Source: Anthoceros angustus (taxonomy: Eukaryota; Streptophyta; Anthocerotopsida; Anthocerotales; Anthocerotaceae). From it: 64,000 nt of DNA. How positions within the stretch are numbered: position 1 is the stretch's first letter; every line of letters starts with the position of its first letter. Both the position numbers and the translations under genes were made by a program. The stretch lies in the NCBI GenBank assembly GCA_010909165.1, contig VJWM01000044.1, forward strand, positions 2,344,776 to 2,408,775, written 5' to 3'. This document shows positions 33,572 to 46,247 of the stretch, piece by piece. The notes beneath the pieces are model-generated. The model had not been told where the DNA came from. It did not search any database and saw only the letters and a list, made by a program, of their open reading frames with translations.

Positions 33572-36500
33572 TCAAGTCTCAGTTGGCCGGCAGCTAGTAC
33601 CTGATGTTCCCCTCCGATTTACCAGATCATTTTTCAAGAATCTCTCCAGCAAGGAATGCAATTGCCTTTGATCGAGTGGCTGTAACAAATACAAAACAGC
33701 CCACAAATCAAATGAACATCCTAATGGAACAGGCCGACAAATCAAAGAATCACACTGTTAATATCCAGAATCCGATCACCACTTACTTACCTTCGGTATG
33801 TAGTCATCCATGCCGGCTTTCAGGCAGAGCTCGTGGGTCCCTTTCATAACATCTGCTGTAACAGCAACAACTGGTATCTGGTGATGTGGGCATGTGGTAA
33901 CTCTTACTTTTCCTTCAGATTCCCGACCATTGGTGCAAGACCTGGTTATGGGTTCATTGCCCAAGGAACTCTGGCACAGATTGCAGCTATTGATTTCCCA
34001 CTGGCGAATCCGCCGCGTTGCTTCATAGCCATCCATCTGCCACAAGGATATGTCAATTGTCCATTGGAACCACAAGACAATACACCCTGGTACTTCTACC
34101 GCCTACCCCACCAAAATGCATAGTACCTCTGGCATCTGAATGTCCATCAATATTAAGTCAAAACCAGGCTCCTTCTTCACAGCATCCAGTGCCTCAGAGC
34201 CACCATTTACACAAACAACCAATGCTCCATATCGTGCTAACATTGAGGAAGCAACCTTACGGTTGATTTGGTTGTCATCAACCTGGCAAAAGAATTATAA
34301 CCTTGTCAGGGAATCAGTCAAACCCAGGAGGCTGGTACGAATTTCAGCCAGGAAAGCAAAGCCCAGAATGATGAGCAGGTGGAAGAGGACTAAGGAACAG
34401 ACCACTGAAGCCCTGCTAATAGGTGGAAAAGGACGAGGGAACATACCACTAAAACCCTTTTCTCCATTAGCATCTGCGCATAGGGGTTGACACTCCTCGA
34501 AGGAACTTGAGACTTCAACCCTAGTACCCGTAGCAAGGCAGCAGCTAGAGTTGTGTGTCGCAAAGGGTTGTGCAAAGTGTGAGTGAATCCTGCCTTCTCC
34601 AGCTCTGATTTTTCCACTTTGCTCAGCTGAGAGGTAAGACTTATGAGGGGGAACGCTTGAAGGCCGGGCTTGCTTCTAACAGATCTGGCGAATGACAGTG
34701 CAGACTCTATTTCTGATTTTTGGAAGTCCACTATTGCAGCTTGGAACAGAGGCCTGTCACTTCTGGTACAACCAGCAATTGACCTCAGCATACCTAGGTT
34801 TAACTAACAATGGCTACAGAGGTCCCCAGTATAAGGACCGAAGAAAGCAGGGAGCAAATGTACCATTGTACCTTTGGACCAAGGTTTCAGCAACTCCTGC
34901 ATCTTCACAAGTCTCGACCAGTACACCTAATTTGCGCAGATATGTTACAGCAACTTCCTGCAATGTCGTCCGTCACTGATCAACCTCTGAAGCTGTCATC
35001 TGCTAGTTTTCAGGAATAGCAAACCATCTTTTGATTTTTGTACTTACCCGTCGTATAAAGTGATTGTCAACAAGAATAACCTTCACTCCTTTCAATTTAT
35101 CTTCTTGCGCTTCAGACCGATGTGATCGGCTTAAGTTAGATTCCAGACCATTCAGTAATGTTAATGTGAACTCGAATGTGCTCCCTTCACCTGGTTGACT
35201 CTCCACAGAGAGCTCACCATGCATTAATGTAACTAGTTTCTGCAAAACCAACTCAAACGTCAGATACTGGCTTAACGCTGAACAAAGTACAAGTTCATTC
35301 AAAGCTTAACCGGCTTTCACCCACCTGTGATATAGAAAGACCAATCCCAGTTCCCCCATATTCCCTTGCTGTGCCACTATTTGCTTGTAAGAATGGTTTG
35401 AATAATCGATGATGTAGATGTGAAGGAATGCCGATTCCTGCATCCTATTCCCAGGTTACCTCGTCTGATATTCAAAGACAACGCCACCACTCATCGGACG
35501 TACAACAGGAATGAAACCATACCTGTATCTTCTACTGAGATAATCAATTTCAACTTTTGTGACCCGTCGCCGGAGTCCATATTAGAACTGGGTTGCCAGT
35601 TTCGCCACTTCTTAATGGAATCCTTGTTATTCAATGTAACATCCCGCATGCTCAGCCTTGGTGCCACTTCGTTGTCGTTAGAGAATGACCACAGAAACCC
35701 AGAATCTTCAGCTGGCTTCTGCAAATCTTCTTCTGTATGACTGCCATTCCGGACAGTTGTTGAATCCGATTTAGAGAGAACATAACTTAGTGGCATCAAC
35801 CTTGAGGCAGAGTCCACAGACGGTAAGGATGAGACACTGGAATTTTCAGCTTGAAGGCCTTGCCAGCTCTCATCAACCAAGCGCACACACAAGAAGATGC
35901 TCCCTTGTTTTGTGAACTGTGGAACAAATGAACCATGTACAATGTGAACAAAAACGCGCACAAAGAGGGCAAAAGATAACATCACCACTCATGGTCCTCA
36001 CGAGCAAAGAGCAAGGAAGGTGGTCGATCAAGAATTGCCACCTTGATAGCGTTTCCGACCAGATTGATCAGCACCTGAGAAGGAAGAATGAAGATGTAAG
36101 GATGCAAAGAAAACTTTGAGAACCAGGACTTGCAGGAGGACTAAAGAATACATTGGCCTTCCTGACAATATTGGATGGAAGTATTACCTGGCGAAGCCTT
36201 CCAGGATCTCCAACCAGACATGTGGGTACAGAGTCGTGCACCAATGCAGAGACCTCTATGTTCTTCTGTTGTACCTTATCTTCAAATAATGACAACACAT
36301 CATCAATTTCCAAACGAAGATCGAATGTAACTGATTCTAGCTCCATCCCGCCAGCCTCAATTTTTGACAGGTCCAGCACGTCATTGATAAGAGCTCTGCA
36401 ACGATTGTTCAGGTGAAAGCTTCAGGTGTCTTGGGCAGGAGAACAAGCTACATACAGATAATCACAAGCGATCCAGCATAGGCAATTTTCTAAGGACATA

Positions 36501-38254
36501 TACGTCCATGGTCTTACATGAGAGCATTGCCACTTTGCTGAGCAATCTTCACATATTCCAACTGTTGAGTGGTCAGGTCTGTCCCAAGAAGCAAATTTGT
36601 CATTCCTGCATTAGAAAAGCACCTGGATCAGAAGAGGTCATGGAACTCAGTTCGATTCAAATCCGCCCTAGGTTTGAGAGACTCGCCTATCATTCCATTC
36701 ATTGGAGTCCTGCAGGCAAAGAAACAAGTAAACTCATGAGGCTATTACAAAAGAGTCCTGTACCCAAATCAGATGATAGTTACATTTTTCTTCTCACCAA
36801 AAACCTTAAGTCTACATAAAGTATATTGTCACCTGATTTACCTGATTTCATGGGACACAGTGGCCAGAAAACTAGACTTGGCTTTGTCTGCAGCTTCAGC
36901 AGCCTGCTTTGCTACTTTCAAATCCTCATTCAGCTTTTCCATCTCGGTGACATCTCCCTGCACTGCTTGCAACCGCTTCATGACCAAGAAGACTATGATG
37001 GAGCTAAGCAGAATGAATATCATCATGAGCAGTGGCCATGCGATGATAGATCTCAGTGCAAACACATGAATGTTGTATTTCGCATAGCACTTGAGGTTGA
37101 AGCTCTGGAACCCAAAGGTCCAAGAGATCAGTGCAGTGGGTTTTTCTCCTTGTCTCACAGGGTTCCCGTAAATGAGAACATCACAGTCAGGATCAGCAGG
37201 AGTACAATTATGGCTTGGAAGGTAGTCCTCAGACTTCTGCGGTACATATGCTGCTGACAGATCCATGTTGATATCGTCTTCATACCTGGAGAGAACTGCA
37301 GAGAAGAGATCATAGATGTCCAAGGACACTCCTACATACCCCAAGCAACCCTGCCTTCGCTCATCAACCGTTGATAAAGATGACGGGTGCCAATCACGGC
37401 CATAGAAAGGCAGATACACCCCAATCCTCCATATTCCTCTGTACTTGTCAGGTGCTGACATTGACATACTCCCTGTGTCCCTGGCTCTCTCCACCGCGGT
37501 CCTGATTATTGGTATAGACATAGGATCCATCATAGTAATGTTCTGAACCTGCCTCGCTATAAACAAGATAGGCGCGTATTCCGTATCTTTTGCCCGTATT
37601 TTCGGATTAAGGTTCGGGTCGAATCCGAGAATGGGACCATTCCATTTCTTCTCAAAGGCAGCCCTGTCTTGATCAAGCACTCTTTGCATGTAAAATAGCG
37701 TTTTTACGTTAGGCCGAAGATACTCGGAATAGCTGGTGAACGCGAGCCACGACTGCTCGTTGATCTCCTCCACAACATTCAACAAGCCGACGATGACAAA
37801 AGAAGTGTTCAAACTGTTGGCCATTTCTGCTTTCATGACCTGCCATCCAATCCCCCAATAAGTCACATTATGCTACAGCCTTCACAAAGTGGGGACAAGA
37901 GCATCATACTGAGAGGAAAAAAGACAACATTCCTAACAACATATCGTTCCCAAGGTAAACGTGGTCAGCTTCATGGACTCAACGATAATTCAAAGTTGTT
38001 TCAAATGCATAATCGTCGGCCATTATCACACTTCCCAACAGGACTGGACGCGCAGAACTCGTGATCACCTGCTTCCGATTGATGCATCGGAGCCTGAATT
38101 CCTGCTCCTTGTCGTTCAAAGCATTTTGGTACAGTATAATTCCCACAACGATAGCAAACACCCATCCCGCAACCACACATGTGACCTGCACAACCAGTGC
38201 CTTAGATCTCTTCCGCCCGCGACATCTGGGACCCGCTCCGACTCCCAAAGCCAT
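33572..38254 (-). CDS. CHASE-domain hybrid histidine kinase (putative cytokinin receptor, divergent subfamily)
   Basis: Fourteen exons: 38254-38069, 37839-36842, 36709-36687, 36605-36518, 36395-36188, 36074-36042, 35916-35523, 35437-35325, 35239-35048, 34957-34872, 34762-34447, 34282-34127, 34036-33791, 33679-33572; 1048 residues in phase. A membrane helix lies near residues 20-42, then an extracytosolic CHASE domain to about 290 ([49 protein letters not shown]), then a second helix ([20 protein letters not shown]). The kinase has phospho-acceptor His 392 (SHEIRTPMNG), the N box [20 protein letters not shown] and [11 protein letters not shown] receiver-like part (GVKVILVDN...) is degenerate. 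The true receiver has [10 protein letters not shown] and Asp 926 ([16 protein letters not shown]). The CHASE domain is diverged from Arabidopsis AHK2-4, resembling the second subfamily reported in early land plants. Exon 3 is only 23 nt and its donor is GC. Confidence 0.93.
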
Positions 38255-40912
38255 TCCGCAATCCCTGAAAAAATCTTAAGACCCCGGCACCTGCCTCCGC
38301 ACTCCATGTGAGGTTACATCCCACTCCAGCTGAGTTTCTTGAATTTCACAGAGCAGCTTCATCCACCTCCAGACTCCCATATCTCACATTCATCATCCCC
38401 CTGAGCCGCGTCGGCGACAATCCCTCCCTGCTCGCAGCCCTGGTGCCGTCATCCATCCCATCCATCTCCCAATCCCGCACAATTGGCCTCTCCCCACTCC
38501 ACCCTGTGCAGAATTCACCTTCTCGCCTTCCCTCTTGGAATCCACGCTCGGACGAGCTGCCCCAGCCACGATTCAGCTACCCCAGCCTCCCCCTCCTCCC
38601 AGCAGCCCCACAATTGTCGCCCACGAGTTCCAGTCGGAGGATTGAACACGAATCTTGCTCCAAATCCAGCTGAACCGCCGGCGAGAGATCCTTAGCCAGG
38701 CAACGGAAGAGGCGGTGCATGCGCAAGTACGGTCCGCAGCAAAGTGGGAGAGTCAAGGCATGGAATTGACTGATCCCAGCTATGCCGATTCCCGATTTCC
38801 GGCAGCCTGCTTCCAGGCTCGCAGCATTGCCCAGGAGGCGAGCTGCAGTGACAGCGAATCTTCTATTCCAGCCCAACACAGTTTGCGTTTCGGCCGCGTT
38901 ACGGGAACCAGCGGAATGGACAGGGCCGGGTCCGGGTCCCGGCGCCGACCGGTCACCGCCGGGTTTCCCGAAGAGTCGCATTGGGCTTGCCTTCCTCAAC
39001 TGCCGTAATGACCTGAATCAAGCTTTCTCCTTCACACGACCTGAGACAGACCCGTATCGTATCCTTACGTGCGTTCTCCTTTTTCCCTCGGCGCGCATTG
39101 CCATTCCCATGGCTGTTGCCATTGTCATTCTGTCATTCAATAATTTTATGAATATCCTTTTGATTCTCTACATGACATGCCTGACTACCCATTGGGCCAT
39201 TTCACTTTCGAAATGCGGTTAGCTGCGCGGATGTACTTTGCCTATCACCCACCCACCGCCTCACACGTGTACTTCCACGCGTCACGCCGTTGCTGTAGGG
39301 CGGCACACAGGTCGCCACGCGTTGTGCCTCACCTGGCGTTTTTTGGACAATCCCCGCTGCATTTTGGGACTACATCTAAGACTATGCAATTCAGGCCCAT
39401 CACAAACCACAAACTTGCACAAACTTGCACTTGCGATATGATCACAGCTCTTTGAGAATAAGCTTACATTATTATTTCATTTTAATTTGATCATACCGTG
39501 AGAAGGTTACGTGTTCACTGTTAAGGAAAAGCCCGGTAAGCAAAGATCACACTACTTAAGTTCGTTGAAAAGTGACATGGAGTTCATGTCCTCACTTGAA
39601 AGAGTGATACTTGAGTTCATTGGACAAAGGACAATCCTTCTTTCTTTGTGTTCCATGCTGGAGAAAAACTTCATCATTCATGATGGACCACGAGGGTCCC
39701 AACATAAACAACACCTCAAACTTCCATAGCTTGAAGTTTTCACCATGATATGTAAGGTCCTCAAAGCCTTGAGCCTCTCACCTTCTGGCTCCCCAACCCC
39801 TCAGAACATTGTAGCCAAAGTTTTTGTCAAAGTTCTCTCCATCCTCTAACAACTCTCTCCCAATGTCTTCGATAGTTGAGGTAATGCTTCCATCCATTTC
39901 CGGAAGTCGTGCATCTACGCTGGGAACCTGAACCCGAAATTGAATTGATGAGAATGTTTGGCCATCTTTGATTCGATTCTACACTTGCTATATCTCATAA
40001 GGAGGACACAAAATCAGATCTAGTTTAAACGCATGACATCAACCCTCGGCCTCATGCTTGGCATGCAAGCTTGGAATATAGTGCTCTCCTCTCATATCAA
40101 CCCATAGACACGAGCCACATGAGTGACCGGCTTAAGATTCACTTATTTTCACATTTGGATAGATATTGCCACACAAGTTACCAGGTTAATAACCATCTAT
40201 TTTTCCAATCCCACATTAGGAATCATTGTCAAAGCGCATATGGTGTTAGCACTAAATCTTGCATGGCATATCAAGTATCAGAATCTAAATGCAAATACAT
40301 TACCTCTATAGAGGTGTTAGCCCACCAACATCTATATTTGCTGAGATATTTATATCTACATTGAAGATATTATTATTAACCACTAGCCAACACCTACATT
40401 TACAGAGATATTAGCTTGCTTGGGCAGCGTAAGATCCAACACATCCAGGAAGAAGCATTGTCACAAAATATTACAAGAAATATAATATTAAACAATGAAA
40501 TATCTGAAGCTCAAAATCCAGATGCGTACAGAAACACCATGTGGGTTCGCCACGTGGCGGGCAAAGCAGGAGTAGAGTAGTGCGCGTCAACTGCTTCGAT
40601 GGAAAACGACGCCAACGAGGAAGGAACCGTCTTTGCAGGGCCTGGCTGGTGTTGGGTCCTGGTGCATCAAACGTTCCAATTTCGATTTCCTGGAAATTTC
40701 GTGTCTCTGCACCTCCTGATCCAGTCTGACTCCGGCTGTTGCGTCACGCCGACTGCGCTCCTCGCTGCTGACTTTCGACGAGCGAATTCCGACGTCCTGC
40801 CTTCAAGATCGATACATGCTACCCCTCAGAGCCCCTACGGATGTCTGGGCTGCACCGGTAACTTGTCCGGCCCGCGCCCCGTGGGAGCTGCAAGCATAAC
40901 AAAGGCGGCTTG
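38255..40912. other. Intergenic between divergent genes
   Basis: Contains the promoters of the histidine kinase (left) and the chitinase (right). The first 700 bp are GC-rich and hold open frames on both strands without family features. 39440-40520 is AT-rich with no gene seen. The C/G-rich stretch at 40540-40900 is probably chitinase leader. Confidence 0.45.
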
Positions 40913-42614
40913 ATGATGAGAACAGGAATTCGCACAGCGGCCAATTGGCTTCGCGGGCTTTCGCTGCTGCTGCTGCTGCTGCTGCTTTTGTCAGGCACCT
41001 CAGGGCGGGGTGCTGCTCAGGCACAGGAGGCCGTGAAAGGGGCGTATTGGAATTCAGGCTCCGCCAGCCTGCAACCCCCGGGGACCATTGCCAGCAACCT
41101 GTTCACCCACTTGTTCTTTGCGTTCGTGGAAGTCGACAACGTCACCTTCCAAGTGGTTCCCGGCAATCCTGTGACTTCGCAGCAGCTCTCCGGGTTCAGC
41201 CAAGCTGTGAAGGCGAATAACCCTGCTGTCAAGTCCTTGATTTCCATCGGAGGAAATCCGGACGTGCTGGGTAACATGACTGCCAAGCCTGGGTTGCGGT
41301 CCGTGTTTATAAACAGCTCGATTGCTCTGGCCCGGGGCAACGGGTTTGATGGCTTGGACTTGGACTACGAGAACCCGAAAACCGCTGAGAATATGAAGCT
41401 GTATGGGGAGCTCTTGGAGGAGTGGAGAGCTGCTGTGGTGGCAGAAGGTGTGGCCACGAATCGGAGTGCTTTGCTGCTCACTGCCGCTGTTTATTATGCC
41501 TCGTCTTTCATCTACGGGGATGGCAGAGCTTACCCAGTTTCCTCCATGGCAAGTAGCCTGGATTTTGCCAACCTCATGCTGTACGACTTGCACGGTAGCT
41601 GGGAGAAGAAGGTGGTTAACTACAATGCGCCTCTGTTTGCCTCCGGGGAGCTGAGTGCAAGCTACGGGGTCCAGTCGTGGCTTCTTGCTGGTTTTCCGCC
41701 CTCGAAGCTGGTTTTCGGGATCCCGTCGTATGGTATTTCCTGGATATTGGCAGACGTGGCCAACCACACTATTGGTTCTGCTGCCATAGGTCTAGGGACA
41801 CCGCAGGATGTTAGTGGGGAACCTGGGCTGTTTCTGTATAGGGAGGTGGTGGAGTTTTCGAACAAGGAGGGGGTGACGACGGTGTATGACAATCAGAGTG
41901 TATCATCATGTGCTTATGATACAACTGGCCTGTGGGTTGGCTTTGACAGTCCGGAGTCAGTGCTTGACAAGATCAAGTATGCGAAGAGATGGAATATGAG
42001 AGGATATTACTTCTGGGCAGTGAACTACGACGATGCCCAGTGGACGATGTCCAAAACAGGTACTGCGTTCTTCCATGTTCCGCTCACCCAACTGCTGTGT
42101 TTCTGGTTCTTGGTTCTGTGGCGTTTCATGTGGTTGCATCTGATGATCATCTTCCATTTTCTCCTGGCTAGCATTTGATCCTAGCCAATTGGAAGCTGAT
42201 ATTAGACCTTCAAGTTGTGCCGACTTGGGATGCTTTCTTGACATGTGAAGAACACATCAGAACCTTGATCCTGAAACTAACAGTGAACATTCTGACCGGA
42301 CCTAGGTAATCCACCCCCTTGCACTGTCTGATGTATGCCCCTTCAGATAATCAGACTTTCATACTGCCTGCCATGCCCATCACCTGATGTTCCGAGGCAG
42401 CATAAGAAACGGACAATGTGTTTCGTCTGGCCCTTCTCACCTGCAGAGTGGCTGTGTGGAAAATGTTGCAGCATCCAATGCCTTGGACGGGGATGTTCCA
42501 CTTCCAGCTCCTCCACCCGACAGCTCATCATCTCCGGCTTTGCTGGCATCTGGAGTCGGTCTTGTGTGGACATCGTGCATGGTGTTGCTCATGTTTCAGG
42601 GGCTGGTCTGCTGA
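40913..42614 (+). CDS. Class V (GH18) chitinase-like protein, probable GPI anchor
   Basis: GH18 enzymes cut beta-1,4 links in chitin. Exon 1 (40913-42059) has a signal peptide with an eight-Leu core, the strand VKGAYWNS, LISIGGNPDVLG, the catalytic motif FDGLDLDYEN with its acid Glu, YDLHGSWEK, VFGIPSYGISW and the last strand MRGYYFWAVNYDD. A donor (ACAG|GTACTG) in phase 1 fits an acceptor at 42396, so exon 2 (42397-42614) adds a Cys-containing spacer and DSSSSPALLASGVGLVW, a hydrophobic tail typical of a GPI signal. The joined product has 454 residues. The acceptor ends in GAG, which is unusual. If the intron is kept, translation instead runs to 42178 with a different hydrophobic end. Several N-glycosylation sites fit secretion. 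Whether it binds chitin or acts in cell-wall work is open. Confidence 0.85.
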
Positions 42615-44773
42615 TAGAGAAGAAGAAGAAGAATTTTATTGAAGTCCACCAAGGACGGATTTCCGTCATGGGACTTGGTACTTAACAACTTGGACCATGG
42701 TGTGCCTCAGCTACTCGCACCAAGGGCATCCACTCCCTTCTAAGTACCTATCTAAGCGCAGGATGCTTAATAAGCACTTTCTTATAAATGTGTGTCCATT
42801 TGGCCTAAGCCATTTGGACAAAACACGACAATTTGGACATTTGGACTAGTCTATTTGGATAGGCTCACGACAATCGCAAAACAGCCTAGAACAAGAATAG
42901 CAGTTGACACATTCATTTTTGGCAAGGCAATTCGGTCATCCACAGCCCTTTCGACTATGATTGGTAGGTTTCGTCAGTACTCCTGCTACCCATTTGGAAC
43001 ATAAGTTTGCCACGGATTCCTAATCTACCTCAAACCCCAGGAATCAGGATGCTTGCAAGCCGACCTCCACAACTTCACACTTGTCTTAACCGGGGAACGA
43101 GACCAGTGGACCATGATGAACGTGCTAATAAATATCCTCGGATCCTGTGCCTTGCCACTGTGTGCATACTTTAGCTCTAGCGTCCCTTTTGATTTGCTAT
43201 GTAGTCACACAGTGACAAGCACAGTCACCCAAGAATCGGCCCCACCCTCGCCTACAGTTACTTCAGATCTCGATGGCATGTGCTCCAATACGCTGTCGTC
43301 TATCAGGTCTCCCGGTAGCTCCAGCTGTGGGAAGGCAAACTTGCACCTCTATGGACAATTCGCAAAATAGCATTGGATCTATTGATTTATGACTGCGCAC
43401 ATGTCATTGAGCCAACTGGAGAACGACATTCGTTCCGTCACTCACGCACGATGTTAAGGCACTGTCAAACACAGTCACACGAGAGCAGTAACCAGGGCAC
43501 TGAAGCTTTGAGCTTGCAGCGGCTATCTATTTCGCTCCTGGGTAAAGCATCTCTCACTATGCAACATGTCACACATACGAGGCTTGTGAAACATACGAAG
43601 GCAAGAAGAACTGCTACACCATCTCCTTTGTCTCCAGCAGTGAGAAGGCGACAAGAGAGGTGGGTTCCTGATGAGTCTGATTTTCGTGTCTGTTTCGGTT
43701 CCACACCTACAAGCGCGGATGGATCTGGGGAGTCGCAATGCACCAGTTTCAGAATTGGTAATCATAGCCACACATGTTCGCTAGATCGTGTCGGGAGGTT
43801 CAGTCATTCCGTTGCTTTTTGTTTTCCTCCTGTTGCCTTCAACTAGGGGGAAAATTAGCACGTACAACAGCGTAGGCTTCATCCTTAGCAGGCCACATAC
43901 GTCCAGGACTCCAGACCTTAGATAATGTCACCTGTGCTGGAATTTTTGTCACCTTCACAAGGAGCTATGAGGACAGGGGACCTTAAGTAATGTCACCTAT
44001 GCCGGATTTTTGTCAACTTCACAAAGAACTATGTATGAAGAAAGGAGCTGTAGCCAAGCCCGTCGGAAGGTGGAATACTTATCTCCTCAAACCTACGAGA
44101 TGGATTCATGGGCCAACTGCAGGACCTACGGGACTACAGAGGACCCTAAACCTTGGAAGCCAGGGAATTTCAGACCTGCTGCTACCCTCAATCAGCTCCA
44201 ACCGGTCTGCAATTTCCTAGGTCTACATCTACAGCTGTGTAGCTGTGTGTGGTATCGTGCACAGTGTCAACACTTCGATGGTTGGTCTGCTGACAAAGTC
44301 TCGACAGTCTCGACAATCGCAACAGAAGCCACAGCACATTGCTAGGAGTCGAGAGATACAGTTTTGGACATGTTCCAAGAGGGCTATCAGTGACTTTCAC
44401 ATGCACTCGGTGGGTACTGTGGCGCTTTCTCGCTGTTGTGGGTTTCTGATTCGACTCTCACACGTCCAAGGCTCTCGACATCTTGAGGAGTCGAATTACC
44501 GTAAAGTTTTGTGAGCACAGTGCTCCCAAGAGACCAGGATGCCTGCAATCGCGGCTGCTCGTAAAGCCGAGCAAGTGTCGCAGTGGGCCATCCCAGTGCT
44601 GCACAAACGTGTTAAATCCTCATCCATAGCAGCTGCTGTGCCCTTTCGCTACTTTTGGATATCTTTAGCCCTGGGTCCCTATCCGTTCTGCAGGTCATCC
44701 AAATCTGTGTCTCGGTGTTGGCCTCTACAGTTTGCATCCATTCCAGAATCATCCCAGTCTGCAGTTGAGCTCG
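42615..44773. other. Intergenic, unrecognised
   Basis: Begins with an agaagaagaagaag run followed by ttttattgaagtccacc, similar to a patch at 20545. A plus frame at 43373-43846 (157 codons, basic, Ser/Thr-rich) has no known domain and I do not call it. The end is the likely promoter of the lumen protein gene. Confidence 0.4.
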
Positions 44774-46247
44774 ATGGCGCTGTGCTTCAAGACGCTGCCG
44801 GGTCTCAAGCCGGCGGCCTGCAGCTCGAAGCTGCGGTCCAATGCGGTCACATCCAGAATCTCAGCAGCACAGTGCTCTTACCGTGTGACATGTTCGTCAT
44901 GGAATGAAGAGGATCGGCAATGCGGCATGCATACCGCAGGTGAGTGTGTTTGATTTTATTGAGTGGGGAGTTGGTGGTGATTTTTGCTCACAAGGAGAGT
45001 TTTGTTGGGAAGTTTAATGGCCAGCATTGGTGAAGAGTGGATGCAGACACCAACGCATGGAAGAAAGCCATCGCTGCTGCTGTTGCGGTAGTAGTCATCG
45101 GCACAGATCTACAAGCTGGAGCTGCGTTGAATAAATTTGAGGAGGGCACTCGAGGGGAATTTGGTATCGGATCCGCTGCGCAATATGGGTCTGCTGACTT
45201 AAGGTGCTCTCTCATTATCCTGTTGCATCAGCCTGCCAGTCAATTTTGCCGGAGGGATCACTGCCCACCATGGCATTACTTGTGTGCTTACAGTCTGAAT
45301 TGTGAGTTTCTGATATTGCAGGAAGACCAATCATGCCAACGAAAACTTCAGGTGACCGGTCCTTTCCTGCAGACTGCATACTCTCCAAGTAGGAGTGTGT
45401 CTTGTGGACAACAAATTCACGGGCAAGTGATGTTTCAGGAGAGCCAATTTCACATCAGCAGACATGAGGGAAGCGGATTTCAGCGGGTGCACGTTCAATG
45501 GAGCCTATCTGGAGAAGATTGTCGCCTTCAAGACAAACTTTCAGGGTAAGGGAAAGATCCTATTGTCCTGTTATGTGGCTAAGCAGGTTCGATTCGCAGA
45601 AGATTGCAGTATGCATACCCGTTTCCTTACTTGCCTGCAAGATTGACCGCGGCCATATCGTGCAATGCAGGGGCGGATTTGAGTGACACATTGATCGACC
45701 GATCGGTAGGTGCTGTAGCATCAGTGTGACAACTTGACTGAGCCTGTGACCACCAATGCTGTAGGGAGGTTGATCTTCCAGATCTTGTGGTGATCCAGAC
45801 TAGCTCATCCCCTCAGCCTGTGATGTGTAGGTGCTCAATGAAGCGGACCTGTCCAATGCTCTCCTTGTCAGGGCAGTTTTGACTCGAAGCGATTTAGGAC
45901 TTGCGAAAATCGATGGTGCTGACTTCAGCGACGCCGTTTTGGACCTTCCTCAAAAGCAGGTAAGGTGTGAAGTATGGATGGATTTGTTCAGGAGCTTTGT
46001 GAAAGTCACTCAGATGGTGGGTTCTGTCTCTCTCGGATGGTGTCAGGCACTCTGCAAATATGCCAGTGGAACGAACCCCGTGACAGGCATGAGTACAAGA
46101 AAGAGCCTGGGGTGTGGTAATGCTCGTCGAAATGCTTACGGCACCCCATCTGCCCCTGAGCTGAGTGCTCCTGCACCGTTGTTGCTGGACAAGAATGGTT
46201 TCTGTGACAATTCAACTGGTCTATGTGATGGCACAGGACTGAAATGA
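44774..46247 (+). CDS. TL20.3: Thylakoid lumen pentapeptide-repeat protein, TL20.3-like
   Basis: Seven exons (44774-44939, 45047-45203, 45322-45351, 45439-45545, 45671-45705, 45831-45959, 46047-46247) join in phase to 274 residues. The start gives a Ser/Ala/Lys-rich plastid transit peptide, followed by a lumen-type hydrophobic segment (KAIAAAVAVVVIGTDLQAGA). The mature part has GEFGIGSAAQYGSADLR, NENFRRANFTSADMREADFS, NGAYLEKIVAFKTNF, GADLSDTLIDRSVLNEADLS, RAVLTRSDLG and KIDGADFSDAVLDL: the A(D/N)LxX pentapeptides that fold as a right-handed beta helix. The Cys-bearing C-terminus (LCKYASGTNP; TRKSLGCGNARRNAYG; NGFCDNSTGLCD) agrees with the Arabidopsis lumen protein TL20.3. Its biochemical role is not established. 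Exons of 30 and 35 bp are found by phase and family match. No lesion is seen. Confidence 0.93.

Noticed and set aside
38308-38673. Plus-strand frame of 121 codons upstream of the histidine kinase
   Set aside because: Ser/Pro composition without domain; more likely promoter or leader of the minus-strand gene.
45580-45605. ggttcgattcg, a B-box-like word suggesting a tRNA
   Set aside because: No acceptor or anticodon stems can be formed around it, and it lies in an intron of the lumen protein gene.
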